This document shows positions 6,993-14,509 of a stretch of 64,000 bases of DNA, one piece after another. The DNA lies in the NCBI RefSeq assembly GCF_002149015.1, contig NZ_NGFO01000015.1, positions 62,001 to 126,000 on the forward strand. Direction: 5' to 3'. The notes under the pieces were generated by a model that had not been told where the DNA came from, ran no database searches, and was given only the letters and a program-made list of their open reading frames with translations. The translations under genes and the position numbers were made by a program. Every line of letters starts with the position of its first letter. The stretch's first letter is position 1. This DNA is from Gordonia lacunae (lineage in GTDB: Bacteria; Actinomycetota; Actinomycetes; Mycobacteriales; Mycobacteriaceae).

Positions 6993-9056
6993 ATGTCAGC
7001 CCCGACGGCACAACCGAACCAGCACTATCCGCACCTCTTCACGCCCTTGCAGATCGGCGGCATGACCATCGAGAACCGATTGGTCATGGGGTCGATGCAC
7101 ACCGGTCTCGAAGATCGGTTCTGGGACACCGACAAGCTGGCCGCGTACTTCGCCGAGCGGGCCAAAGGTGGTGCGGGACTGATCATCACCGGCGGATTCG
7201 GTACCAGTCGGACCGGCCTGCTCGCGTTCGCCGGCGGCAAGATGACCAACGTCGTCGACATGACCCGCCACAAGCGCGTGACCAAAGCCGTGCACGACGA
7301 GGGCGGCAAGATCGCGATGCAGCTGATCCACGCCGGGCGCTACGGCTACACACCGTTCAAGGTCGCACCCGGTACCGATCCGTCGCCGATCCATCCGTTC
7401 AAGCACCTCAAGATGACCGAGCCGATCATCCGCCACGTCATCAAGTCGTTCGGCCAGTCCGCCAAGCTCGCGCGCAAGGCCGGTTACGACGCCATCGAGA
7501 TCATGGGCGGCGAGGGCTACCTCATCAACCAGTTCCTCTGCCCGCACACCAACGACCGCACCGACAAATGGGGCGGCACCACCGAGAACCGCCAGCGTTT
7601 CCTGGTCGAGGTCATCAAGGAGATCCGCCGACAGGTCCCCCGCGACTACCCCGTCATCCTGCGCCAGTCGATCGCCGACCTGATCCGCAAGGGACAGACC
7701 TGGGACGAGGTCGCACTGATGGCCCGCAAGGCCGAGCAGTACGGCGTCGACGCGATCAACACCGATATCGGTTGGCACGAGGCGCAGGTCCCGACGATCG
7801 TCACCTCGGTGCCGCGTGGCGCGTTCGTGAAGTTCACCGAACGCCTCCGCGACGAGGTGTCGATCCCGCTGATCGCGGCCAACCGCATCAACACCCCCGA
7901 GCTCGGCGAGGAGATCCTCACCAACGGACGGGTCGACGCCATCCAGATGGCCCGCCCGTTCCTCGCCGATCCCCACCTGGCGAACAAGGCCCGAGAGGGC
8001 CGGTCCGACGAGATCAACACCTGCATCGGCTGCAACCAGGCCTGCCTCGACCACGCCTTCGTCGGCAAACACGTCTCGTGCCTGGTGAACCCGATCGCCG
8101 GCCGCGAGACCACGTTGATCCTGGGTCCGACGCGAAAGGCCAAGCGCGTGGCCGTGATCGGTGCGGGGCCGGCCGGCCTGTCGGCCGCCGTGGCCGGTGC
8201 TCAGCGCGGCCACAAGGTCACCTTGTTCGAGGGCGGTGACTCGATCGGCGGCCAGTTCTCCATCGCCGCACGGATTCCCGGCAAGGAGGAGTTCAAGGAG
8301 ACGATCCGTTATTTCACCCGCCAGATCGAGGTGCTCGGCATCGAGGTCCGGCTCAACACCCGTGCCGACGCCGACACGATCATCGCCGAGAGGTTCGACG
8401 ACGTGATCGTCGCGACCGGCGTCGTGCCGCGCATCCCGAGCTTCCCCGGCGTCGATCATCCGATGGCGATGTCGTACGCCGAGGCCGTGCTCGGGCACCG
8501 GGAGATCGGCAAGCGGGTGGCCGTGATCGGAGCCGGCGGTATCGGTTTCGACGTCAGCGAGTTCCTCACGACCGACGAGTCGCCGACCCTGAATCTCAAG
8601 GAATGGGAACAGGAGTGGGGTGTCACCGAGGACCCGGAGAAGCCCGGATTCGTCACCAAACCGCGGCCCCTCCCTCCGGTGCGCCAGGTCTATCTGGTCC
8701 AGCGCAAGGCCGGCAAGCAGGGCAAGTCGCTCGGCAAGACCACCGGCTGGGTGCATCGCGCGACGATGAAGATGAAGGGCGTCGAGCAGATCAGCGGCGC
8801 GACCTACGACAAGATCGACGACCAGGGACTGCACCTGAGCTTCCGCGACGACGAGGGCAACGTCACCGACACCCGCGTGCTCGAGGTCGACAACGTGGTG
8901 ATCTGCGCGGGCCAGGAGTCGGTTCGCGATCTCGTCGACCCGCTGACCTTGGCCGGCGTCACCACGCACGTCATCGGCGGCGCCGACTACGCGGGCGAGC
9001 TGGACGCCAAGCGTGCGATCCGCCAGGGCACCGAGGTCGCCGCGGGTATCGACTGA
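6993..9056 (+). CDS. fadH: 2,4-dienoyl-CoA reductase (NADPH), FadH type
   Basis: 687-aa multi-cofactor flavoprotein. Residues 1-~370 are the old-yellow-enzyme-like FMN barrel (HAGRYGY, PHTNDRTDKWGG). A CIGCNQACLDHAFVGKHVSC region near residue 345 supplies the 4Fe-4S cysteines. The rest is an FAD/NAD(P)H module with GAGPAGLSAA and GAGGIGFDVSEFL dinucleotide folds. It reduces 2,4-dienoyl-CoA during beta-oxidation of unsaturated acyl chains. M. tuberculosis Rv1175c is similar in layout and size. I chose ATG 6993, which has GAAAGG 7 nt upstream, over ATG 6978, which is weaker. Oxidoreductases with this architecture also include trimethylamine dehydrogenase-like enzymes, so the substrate is inferred. 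Confidence 0.87.
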   Translation: MSAPTAQPNQHYPHLFTPLQIGGMTIENRLVMGSMHTGLEDRFWDTDKLAAYFAERAKGGAGLIITGGFGTSRTGLLAFAGGKMTNVVDMTRHKRVTKAVHDEGGKIAMQLIHAGRYGYTPFKVAPGTDPSPIHPFKHLKMTEPIIRHVIKSFGQSAKLARKAGYDAIEIMGGEGYLINQFLCPHTNDRTDKWGGTTENRQRFLVEVIKEIRRQVPRDYPVILRQSIADLIRKGQTWDEVALMARKAEQYGVDAINTDIGWHEAQVPTIVTSVPRGAFVKFTERLRDEVSIPLIAANRINTPELGEEILTNGRVDAIQMARPFLADPHLANKAREGRSDEINTCIGCNQACLDHAFVGKHVSCLVNPIAGRETTLILGPTRKAKRVAVIGAGPAGLSAAVAGAQRGHKVTLFEGGDSIGGQFSIAARIPGKEEFKETIRYFTRQIEVLGIEVRLNTRADADTIIAERFDDVIVATGVVPRIPSFPGVDHPMAMSYAEAVLGHREIGKRVAVIGAGGIGFDVSEFLTTDESPTLNLKEWEQEWGVTEDPEKPGFVTKPRPLPPVRQVYLVQRKAGKQGKSLGKTTGWVHRATMKMKGVEQISGATYDKIDDQGLHLSFRDDEGNVTDTRVLEVDNVVICAGQESVRDLVDPLTLAGVTTHVIGGADYAGELDAKRAIRQGTEVAAGID

Positions 9057-9085
9057 CGGTCGGCCTCGGCGTGAGAGGCGGCGGT

Positions 9086-9091
9086 TACCAT
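9086..9091 (+). promoter_or_regulatory. Candidate -10 of leaderless cmrA
   Basis: TACCAT, then TGCGAC (6 nt), then ATG 9098. It starts 30 bp after the fadH stop, so cmrA can be transcribed independently. Confidence 0.55.
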
Positions 9092-9097
9092 TGCGAC

Positions 9098-9904
9098 ATG
9101 CCGGTACCGCCGCCCTCCGCCACCGCCCGTGCCGTCGTCACCGGCGCCTCGTCCGGGATCGGACGAGAACTCGCCCGCGCGTTGGCCGCTCGGGGCCATT
9201 CGGTGATCCTCGTCGCCCGTCGCGGTGAACTCCTCGAAGAGCTCGCGGGCGAACTGCGGACGGCCCATGACGTCTCGGTCGAGGTGCGTGCCGTCGACCT
9301 GTCCGACCCGACGAAGGTCGAGGTACTCGCGGCCGAGTTCGCCGGTCGCGAGGTCTCGATCCTCTGCAACAACGCAGGCATCGCGACATTCGGCCCGGTC
9401 GCCGACCTCGACCCCGACCACGAACGCGCGCAGGTCCGGCTGAACGTCAACGCCGTCCACGACCTCACGCTGGCGGTGCTGCCGCAGATGGTGAAGCGTG
9501 GCTCGGGCGGCATCCTGATGGTCGGGTCCGCAGCGGGCAACATGCCGATCCCCAACAACGCGACCTACGCGGCGTCGAAGGCGTTCGTGAACAGCTTCAG
9601 CGAGTCCCTGCGCGGCGAGGTGTCCGCGCAGGGCGTGCACGTCACCCTGCTCGCGCCCGGACCGGTGCGCACGCACACTCCCACCCCCGACGAGGCGTCC
9701 GTCGTCGACAAGGTCGTCCCGGACTTCCTGTGGCACTCCTCGGCCAAGGTCGCCGAGATGAGTCTGGACGCGTTGGCGCACAACAAGATGCGCGTCGTTC
9801 CCGGCACTCTGTCGAAGGCGATGTCGGTCGCCGGCGGGTACACACCGCGCGGCGTGGTGGCACCGATCGTCGGCGGGTTCTACCGCAAGTTCAGCGCCGA
9901 ATAG
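9098..9904 (+). CDS. cmrA: Mycolate ketoreductase CmrA (short-chain dehydrogenase)
   Basis: 268 aa, the same length as M. tuberculosis Rv2509 and, from memory, similar to it along the whole chain. Visible are the cofactor motif VVTGASSGIG, the NNAG-type ILCNNAGIATFGP, the catalytic Ser in GSAAGN, and YAASKAFVNSFSESLRGE with the catalytic Tyr-x-x-x-Lys. The C-terminal KMRVVPG and SKAMSV regions also match. CmrA reduces the beta-keto group left by Pks13 condensation, the last step of mycolic acid synthesis, at the cytoplasmic membrane. Its presence is strong evidence for a mycolate-making host. Followed by the convergent Rv2510c-like gene as in M. tuberculosis. Confidence 0.93.
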   Translation: MPVPPPSATARAVVTGASSGIGRELARALAARGHSVILVARRGELLEELAGELRTAHDVSVEVRAVDLSDPTKVEVLAAEFAGREVSILCNNAGIATFGPVADLDPDHERAQVRLNVNAVHDLTLAVLPQMVKRGSGGILMVGSAAGNMPIPNNATYAASKAFVNSFSESLRGEVSAQGVHVTLLAPGPVRTHTPTPDEASVVDKVVPDFLWHSSAKVAEMSLDALAHNKMRVVPGTLSKAMSVAGGYTPRGVVAPIVGGFYRKFSAE

Positions 9905-9922
9905 GAGTCGGTCCGGCGCCAA

Positions 9923-11491
9923 TCAGCGCCGCCGGCGACGCCCCGTGCCGAAGATCGCTCGGCTGAACTCTCGTCCGGCCGCGCTCGCCGCCGAGCGTAG
10001 GAAACTCTGCATCGGTTTGCTCGTCAGCACCTCGGTGAGGAGTCCCGGCTCCTCCGCCTCCGGGGCCGGCTTCGGCGGCGCGGGTGTCGGCACCGGTGTC
10101 GGTGTCGGCGCAGGTGCATCGGCGGGCTCACCCGGCGCCAAAGTGTTGGCAGCGAGGATCTCGTAGGCAGATTCCCGGTCGATGGGCGTGCCGTACTTCG
10201 TATACAACGGTCCGGCCTTGGCCGCCGAGGTGACGGCATCGGCGCCGATCGCCTCCATCGCGGATCGGGGCGCGCGGACCACCGTCCACGCGACCGGGGT
10301 CGGCGCGCCGCGCTCGGACAGCACCGTCACGATCGCCTCACCCGTACCGAGCGAGGTCAGCGCCTGCTCGAGGTCATAGACCTCCGACACCGGGTAGGTC
10401 TTGACGGTCGTGCGCAGCGCCTTCTGGTCGTCGGGGGTGAAGGCCCGCAGCGCGTGCTGGATCCGAGCACCCAGCTGGGACAGCACCTCGTTGGGGATGT
10501 CCGTCGGCAGCTGGGAACAGAAGAAGACGCCGATGCCCTTCGACCGGATGAGTTTGACGGTCTGGACGACCTGGTCCACGAAGGCTTTCGACGCATCGTC
10601 GAACAACAGATGCGATTCGTCGAAGATGAAGACCAGCTTGGGTTTGTCGAGGTCGCCCACCTCGGGCAGGAACTCGAACAGATCCGCCAGAATCCACATG
10701 AGGAAGGTGGAGAAGAGCGCGGGGCGGGCCGCCTGGGTGCCGAGCTCGAACAGCGTGATGATGCCGCGCCCGTCGGGCGCCGTCCGGATGAGGTCGGCGG
10801 GATCGATCTCGGGTTCGCCGAAGAACGTGTCACCGCCGTCGGCCTCGAGATTCGACAGCGCACGCAGGATCACGCCGGCGGTCTGCCGCGACACCCCGCC
10901 GATTCCCTTCAGTTCGGCCTTGCCCTCGTCGCTGGTGAGGAAGGCGATGACCGACCGCAGATCCTTCAGATCGAGAAGCGGCAAGGCCTTCTTGTCTGCC
11001 CAGTGGAAGATCAGACCCAGCGTCGATTCCTGAGTGGCGTTGAGCCCCAACACCTTACTGAGCAGAATGGGTCCGAACGAGGTGATGGTCGCGCGGATCG
11101 GTACCCCGATCCCCTCCGCACCCAGCGAGACGAATTCGACGGGGTGCGCTGCCGGTTGCCAGTCGTCGCCGGTCTGCTGTGATCGTTCGGCGATCTTGTC
11201 GTTGCCCACGCCCGCCCGGCTGAGTCCCGACAGGTCACCCTTGATGTCGGCCATCACGACGGGAACGCCGTTGCTCGACAGTTGCTCGGCGATCAGCTGC
11301 AGGGTCTTGGTCTTCCCGGTCCCGGTCGCGCCCGCGACGAGACCATGCCGGTTCATCATCGACAACGGGATCCGGACCTTCGCCGCGGGATCCACCTGCC
11401 CCGACACCGAGACGGCGCCCAGTTCGAGTGCGGTGGTGGTGAACGCGTATCCGGCGGCGATGCCCTGGGCGGGACTGGAGGCTTCGGTCAC
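9923..11491 (-). CDS. HerA-like/DUF853 ATPase (Rv2510c homologue)
   Basis: 522 aa. The P-loop GATGTGKTKTLQLIAEQL lies near residue 55, and a Walker B-like LVFIFDESHLLFDDASKAF lies near residue 275. An IGVFFCSQLPTDIPNEVLSQLG sensor region and HALRAFTPDDQKALR follow. These are typical of DUF853/HerA-FtsK ATPases, hexameric motors of unknown substrate. The C-terminus (about 460-500) is a Pro/Ala linker ending in a basic GRRRRR tail. I prefer GTG 11491 because TATCGT sits 6 nt upstream (leaderless layout); a GTG at 11515 would give 530 aa. The position beside cmrA and orn matches Rv2510c. Confidence 0.85.
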   Translation of the reverse strand: MTEASSPAQGIAAGYAFTTTALELGAVSVSGQVDPAAKVRIPLSMMNRHGLVAGATGTGKTKTLQLIAEQLSSNGVPVVMADIKGDLSGLSRAGVGNDKIAERSQQTGDDWQPAAHPVEFVSLGAEGIGVPIRATITSFGPILLSKVLGLNATQESTLGLIFHWADKKALPLLDLKDLRSVIAFLTSDEGKAELKGIGGVSRQTAGVILRALSNLEADGGDTFFGEPEIDPADLIRTAPDGRGIITLFELGTQAARPALFSTFLMWILADLFEFLPEVGDLDKPKLVFIFDESHLLFDDASKAFVDQVVQTVKLIRSKGIGVFFCSQLPTDIPNEVLSQLGARIQHALRAFTPDDQKALRTTVKTYPVSEVYDLEQALTSLGTGEAIVTVLSERGAPTPVAWTVVRAPRSAMEAIGADAVTSAAKAGPLYTKYGTPIDRESAYEILAANTLAPGEPADAPAPTPTPVPTPAPPKPAPEAEEPGLLTEVLTSKPMQSFLRSAASAAGREFSRAIFGTGRRRRR

Positions 11492-11497
11492 GAGCAC

Positions 11498-11503
11498 ACG
11501 ATA
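11498..11503 (-). promoter_or_regulatory. Candidate -10 of leaderless HerA-like gene
   Basis: TATCGT on the minus strand, 6 nt before GTG 11491. It lies in the 68-bp divergent space shared with orn. Confidence 0.5.
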
Positions 11504-11547
11504 GCCCGCGGGCACCGATCTCCCGCGGTTCCGCGCGCGAGGTTGGC

Positions 11548-11553
11548 TAAGGT
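11548..11553 (+). promoter_or_regulatory. Candidate -10 of leaderless orn
   Basis: TAAGGT, then TGTCGG (6 nt), then GTG 11560. No Shine-Dalgarno is visible. Confidence 0.5.
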
Positions 11554-11559
11554 TGTCGG

Positions 11560-12159
11560 GTGCAGGACAAACTGGTGTGGATCGACTGCGAGATGACCGG
11601 ACTCCGTCTCGACTCGGACAAACTCATCGAGATCGCGGCCCTCGTGACCGACAGCGACCTCAACATCCTCGGCGACGGCGTCGACGTCGTGATCCACGCC
11701 GACGATGCCGCCCTGGCGTCGATGCCGGACGTGGTGACCAAGATGCATGCGGCCTCGGGTCTCACCGAGGAGGTGCGGGCATCCACCGTGACCCTCGCCG
11801 AGGCGGAGAAGCTGGTCCTGGACTACATCCGCACGCACGTCACCACCCCCGGAGCGGTACCCCTGGCCGGCAACTCGATCGCCACCGACCGCGGCTTCAT
11901 CACCCGGGACATGCCCGAACTCGACGCCTACCTGCACTACCGCATGGTGGACGTCAGCTCGATCAAGGAGCTGTGCCGACGCTGGTATCCGAAGGTCTAC
12001 TTCGGCCAGCCGGAGAAGGGTCTCGCGCACCGGGCGCTCGCCGACATCCGCGAGTCGATCCGCGAGCTGCGCTATTACCGCGCGGCAGCCTTCGTGCCCG
12101 CCCCCGGCCCGGACACCGACGCCCTCGCCGAGATCGTCAAGGACCTCGGCCCCGCGTGA
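11560..12159 (+). CDS. orn: Oligoribonuclease (3'-5' exoribonuclease)
   Basis: 199 aa, DEDDh family. ExoI is WIDCEMTGL (Asp9, Glu11), ExoII is [11 protein letters not shown], and the ExoIII region contains [11 protein letters not shown] with the catalytic His and Asp. Orn degrades 2-5-nt RNAs, including pGpG, to mononucleotides and is usually essential. The GTG start at 11560 gives a product whose N-terminus matches the family. M. tuberculosis places orn (Rv2511) in the same position, followed by tRNA-His as here. Confidence 0.95.
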   Translation: MQDKLVWIDCEMTGLRLDSDKLIEIAALVTDSDLNILGDGVDVVIHADDAALASMPDVVTKMHAASGLTEEVRASTVTLAEAEKLVLDYIRTHVTTPGAVPLAGNSIATDRGFITRDMPELDAYLHYRMVDVSSIKELCRRWYPKVYFGQPEKGLAHRALADIRESIRELRYYRAAAFVPAPGPDTDALAEIVKDLGPA

Positions 12160-12180
12160 ACACGCTGGTCGGGTAACCGA

Positions 12181-12211
12181 TTGGAGTTCTGCGGCACCGA
12201 CCCGCTAGAGT
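12181..12211 (+). promoter_or_regulatory. Candidate tRNA-His promoter
   Basis: TTGGAG (12181-12186) and TAGAGT (12206-12211) with a 19-bp spacer, about 50 bp before the tRNA. Confidence 0.45.
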
Positions 12212-12260
12212 GTTGATGGCTCTGAGACCCGGCGCTGACGCCCAGGTTTCCGACGCCGAT

Positions 12261-12334
12261 GGTGGATGTAGTTCAGTTGGTAGAGCACCAGGTTGTGATC
12301 CTGGCTGTCGCGGGTTCGAGTCCCGTCATCCACC
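12261..12334 (+). tRNA. tRNA-His (anticodon GTG)
   Basis: Acceptor GTGGATG (12262-12268) pairs with CATCCAC (12327-12333). The extra G at 12261 faces C at 12334, the G(-1):C73 pair that marks histidine tRNAs. The anticodon arm CCAGG-TTGTGAT-CCTGG carries GTG at 12295-12297, and the T arm holds GGTTCGAGTCC. Same place after orn as in M. tuberculosis. Confidence 0.96.
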
Positions 12335-12341
12335 CCGACGA

Positions 12342-12374
12342 AGCCCCGTCTGCGATCCGCAGGCGGGGCTTTTT
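12342..12374 (+). terminator. Strong intrinsic terminator after tRNA-His
   Basis: GCCCCGTCTGCG pairs with CGCAGGCGGGGC (12 bp, one T-G) around an ATC loop, followed immediately by TTTTT (12370-12374). It is one of the few hairpins in the window with a real T-run. Confidence 0.92.
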
Positions 12375-12401
12375 CATGCCCGCAACTTTTTCCCGCGGTG
12401 C

Positions 12402-12428
12402 TGTCGATACCCGGTCTCGCCATACGTC
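12402..12428 (+). promoter_or_regulatory. ECF-type promoter of the DGPF-ECF42 operon
   Basis: TGTCGA (12402-12407), a 17-bp spacer, then CGTC (12425-12428). As I recall, ECF42 promoters carry TGTCGA at -35 and a CGA/CGT-type -10, so this fits autoregulation by the sigma factor encoded downstream. Both elements sit about 80-105 bp before the DGPF gene. Confidence 0.6.
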
Positions 12429-12438
12429 ACCATGGTGT

Positions 12439-12450
12439 CGGACCGGTCCG
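12439..12450. repeat. 12-bp perfect palindrome in DGPF leader
   Basis: CGGACCGGTCCG just downstream of the ECF-like promoter. It is extended imperfectly on both sides (GGTG...CACC, 12434-12460). It could be an operator or a leader hairpin. Confidence 0.4.
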
Positions 12451-12508
12451 GTTCGGCACCGTGGCCACCTCGGCACAGCCGTGCAGTGGGTCGAGAACTG
12501 GAGGAATG

Positions 12509-12853
12509 ATGAAGTACGCATTGCTGCTCATGGGACATGTGAACGATCCGGCGTGCGGCGCGGAGGGCGGCGCCAGTCCCGAGGAGTTCTTCGCCTTCGA
12601 CGAGGAGATCACCAAGGCCGGCGTCGTGGTCAGCTCGTTCGCGCTGGAGGACGAGCGCGCGGTCGTGCACACCGACGACAGCGGTGAGCGGGTGGTCGCG
12701 TCGGCGGGACCGTTCGCGGAGGTGCGAGAGTTCGTCGGCGGGGTGTACGTCATCGACGTCGCGAACGTCGACGAGGCGATCGAGTGGGCCCGACGCAGCC
12801 CCGGCTCGGCGCGCGGCGGCCACGTCGAGATCCGGCCGCTCGCACCCTACTGA
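12509..12853 (+). CDS. DGPF/YCII-domain protein, ECF42 partner
   Basis: 114 aa starting MKYALLLMGH. ATG 12509 is chosen over the adjacent ATG 12506 because GGAGG (12500-12504) then sits 4 nt away instead of 1. The fold is the ferredoxin-like YCII/DGPF domain, with ASPEEFFAFDEEITKAG and a modified motif, ASAGPFAEVREFVGGVYVIDV, where the family has DGPF(A/T)E..E...G. These proteins are regularly encoded with ECF42 sigma factors, and the sigma gene follows after 3 bp. Molecular function of the family is unknown. Confidence 0.88.
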   Translation: MKYALLLMGHVNDPACGAEGGASPEEFFAFDEEITKAGVVVSSFALEDERAVVHTDDSGERVVASAGPFAEVREFVGGVYVIDVANVDEAIEWARRSPGSARGGHVEIRPLAPY

Positions 12854-12856
12854 GCG

Positions 12857-14164
12857 ATGACGAGTTCCCCGCATCGTCCGGCGGTCACGGAGTCCACGGA
12901 GTCCGTGACCCGCCGGACGGCGTCCGGCGTCGATCGGGACGTCCGCGCGCGTGTACTCGCGACGCTCACGAGAAAGTTCGGCGACCTCGATCTCGCGGAG
13001 GACGCGGTGCAGGACGCGATCGCACAGGCGCTGACCACCTGGCCCCGGAGTGGCGTCCCGGACTCACCCGAGGCGTGGCTGACGACGACGGCCAAGCGCA
13101 AGGCACTCGACGTCATCCGTCGTGAGTCCGTCCTCGCCGGAAAGCTCGCCCGGCTGCACGCCGAAGCCGAACGCGCGCCGGCGCATCCGGACTTCGCGGA
13201 CCCGGCCGACTCCCCTCCGCCGGGACTGCCCGACGAACGACTCGGCATGTTCTTCGCCTGCACCCATCCGGTGTTACGCGCCGACGACCGGATCGCGCTC
13301 ACCCTGCGGTTCGTCGCCGGGCTGACCACCGCGGAGGTCGCGCACGCCCTGCTGATCGGAGTCCCGACTGCCCAGCAGCGAATCGTGCGCGCCAAGAAGC
13401 GGATCGGCGCGCTGGGAGTTCCGTTCACCCCGCCGCGCGACGATGACCTCCCCACCCGGCTCGGCGGGGTTCTGCGCGTGGTCTACCTGATGTTCTCCGA
13501 GGGTTTCGCCCGCTCGACCGGAGACGCACACGTCCGCGACGATCTCACCGACGAATCCGTCACCCTCGCGCGAACCCTGCGCACACTGCTCCCCCGCGCC
13601 GAGACGACCGGGTTGCTCGCCTTGCTGCTGCTCACCCAGGCCCGCCGACCGGCGCGACTCGACGCCGCCGGTCGACCCGTTCCGCTGGCCGACCAGGAGC
13701 GCGCGCTCTGGGATCAGACCCTGCTCACCGAGGGAGTCGCGCTCGCCGAAAGCGCTGCGGCACAGCCAGATGCAGGTCCGTACACGATCCAGGCGGCGAT
13801 CGCCGCGGTGCATGCCGAGGCACGCACGGCGGACGAGACCGACTGGGCGCAGATCGCGGTCCTGTACCGGCTGCTCGAGGACCATGATCCCGGGCCGGTG
13901 GTGCGCGTGGGTCGGGCCGTCGCCGTCGGTCGCGCCTACGGCGCAGAACGCGGTATCGCGATGCTCGACCGGTTGCAGTCGGACAGACAACTCGACCGGT
14001 TCCGGCCGTTCCACATCGCCCGGGCGCTCACGCTCGCCGAACTGGGCGACCACGGCGGCGCGGCCGACGCATACCGCCGAGCACTCGACCTGCCCGGCAA
14101 TGTCGCCGAGGACGATTATCTGGCCGACGCACTCGCCGGACTCCGGTCGAGCCCGCAGATGTAG
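12857..14164 (+). CDS. ECF42 sigma factor with C-terminal regulatory extension
   Basis: 435 aa. Sigma region 2 is around residues 30-100 (VLATLTRKFGDLDLAEDAVQDAIAQAL; TTAKRKALDVIRRE). Region 4 is around 140-190 (ALTLRFVAGLTTAEVAHALL, QQRIVRAKKRI). The long remainder (about 190-435) is the DUF6596/TPR-like extension characteristic of ECF42 proteins, with helical repeats such as AIAAVHAEARTADETDWAQIA and PFHIARALTLAELGDHGGA. In this group the extension, rather than an anti-sigma factor, is thought to control activity; no anti-sigma gene is nearby. It forms an operon with the DGPF gene, probably driven from the promoter at 12402-12428. Confidence 0.93.
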   Translation: MTSSPHRPAVTESTESVTRRTASGVDRDVRARVLATLTRKFGDLDLAEDAVQDAIAQALTTWPRSGVPDSPEAWLTTTAKRKALDVIRRESVLAGKLARLHAEAERAPAHPDFADPADSPPPGLPDERLGMFFACTHPVLRADDRIALTLRFVAGLTTAEVAHALLIGVPTAQQRIVRAKKRIGALGVPFTPPRDDDLPTRLGGVLRVVYLMFSEGFARSTGDAHVRDDLTDESVTLARTLRTLLPRAETTGLLALLLLTQARRPARLDAAGRPVPLADQERALWDQTLLTEGVALAESAAAQPDAGPYTIQAAIAAVHAEARTADETDWAQIAVLYRLLEDHDPGPVVRVGRAVAVGRAYGAERGIAMLDRLQSDRQLDRFRPFHIARALTLAELGDHGGAADAYRRALDLPGNVAEDDYLADALAGLRSSPQM

Positions 14165-14202
14165 TGCGTCGTTGCTCCTGGCGCAACGAAGAGCTACATC
14201 TG
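14156..14202. terminator. Long imperfect hairpin over the ECF42 stop codon
   Basis: CAGATGTAG (14156-14164, containing the TAG stop) pairs with CTACATCTG (14194-14202). Inside it TCGTTGC (14169-14175) pairs with GCAACGA (14183-14189). There is no T-run. Probably a bidirectional or factor-assisted terminator, or a palindromic repeat element. Confidence 0.6.
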
Positions 14203-14299
14203 GCCCGTCGTCTCGTTGGTCGCACCCGACCGGGGACCTTGGACCTCAAAAGTCCCCGAAGCCCGGCGCATGAGCATGTGGCGCAGTAACGTCCACCCC

Positions 14300-14401
14300 A
14301 TGCCTTCCTACTGGGTCATGCCTGCCGTCGCGCTGATCTCGTGCATCATCATCGGGATCGGGTTCATTCTCGGAATCCCCGGCGGCGGCGACAAGGACTG
14401 A
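14300..14401 (+). CDS. Putative 33-aa single-pass membrane microprotein
   Basis: Short frame starting MPSYWVMPAVALISC with one hydrophobic helix and a polar GGGDKD tail. In-frame upstream ATGs at 14270 and 14276 would lengthen it. The only support is the clean membrane-segment pattern and a position alone between two transcription units. No strong ribosome-binding site is visible and the function is unknown. It could be a chance frame. Confidence 0.4.
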   Translation: MPSYWVMPAVALISCIIIGIGFILGIPGGGDKD

Positions 14402-14459
14402 GGTCGGACGCCTCTGACGAGGCACGATCACACGGCCGCACCGTCGGGGTGCGTGCCGC

Positions 14460-14488
14460 GATGACACCGGACGTCTGGCGGTGTCATC
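14460..14488. promoter_or_regulatory. 10-bp perfect inverted repeat before ceramidase
   Basis: GATGACACCG (14460-14469) and CGGTGTCATC (14479-14488) with a 9-bp centre, ending 21 bp before the start codon. Candidate operator or 5'-leader hairpin controlling the ceramidase. Confidence 0.55.
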
Positions 14489-14509
14489 CGACGCCCGGAA
14501 GGACGCCAC

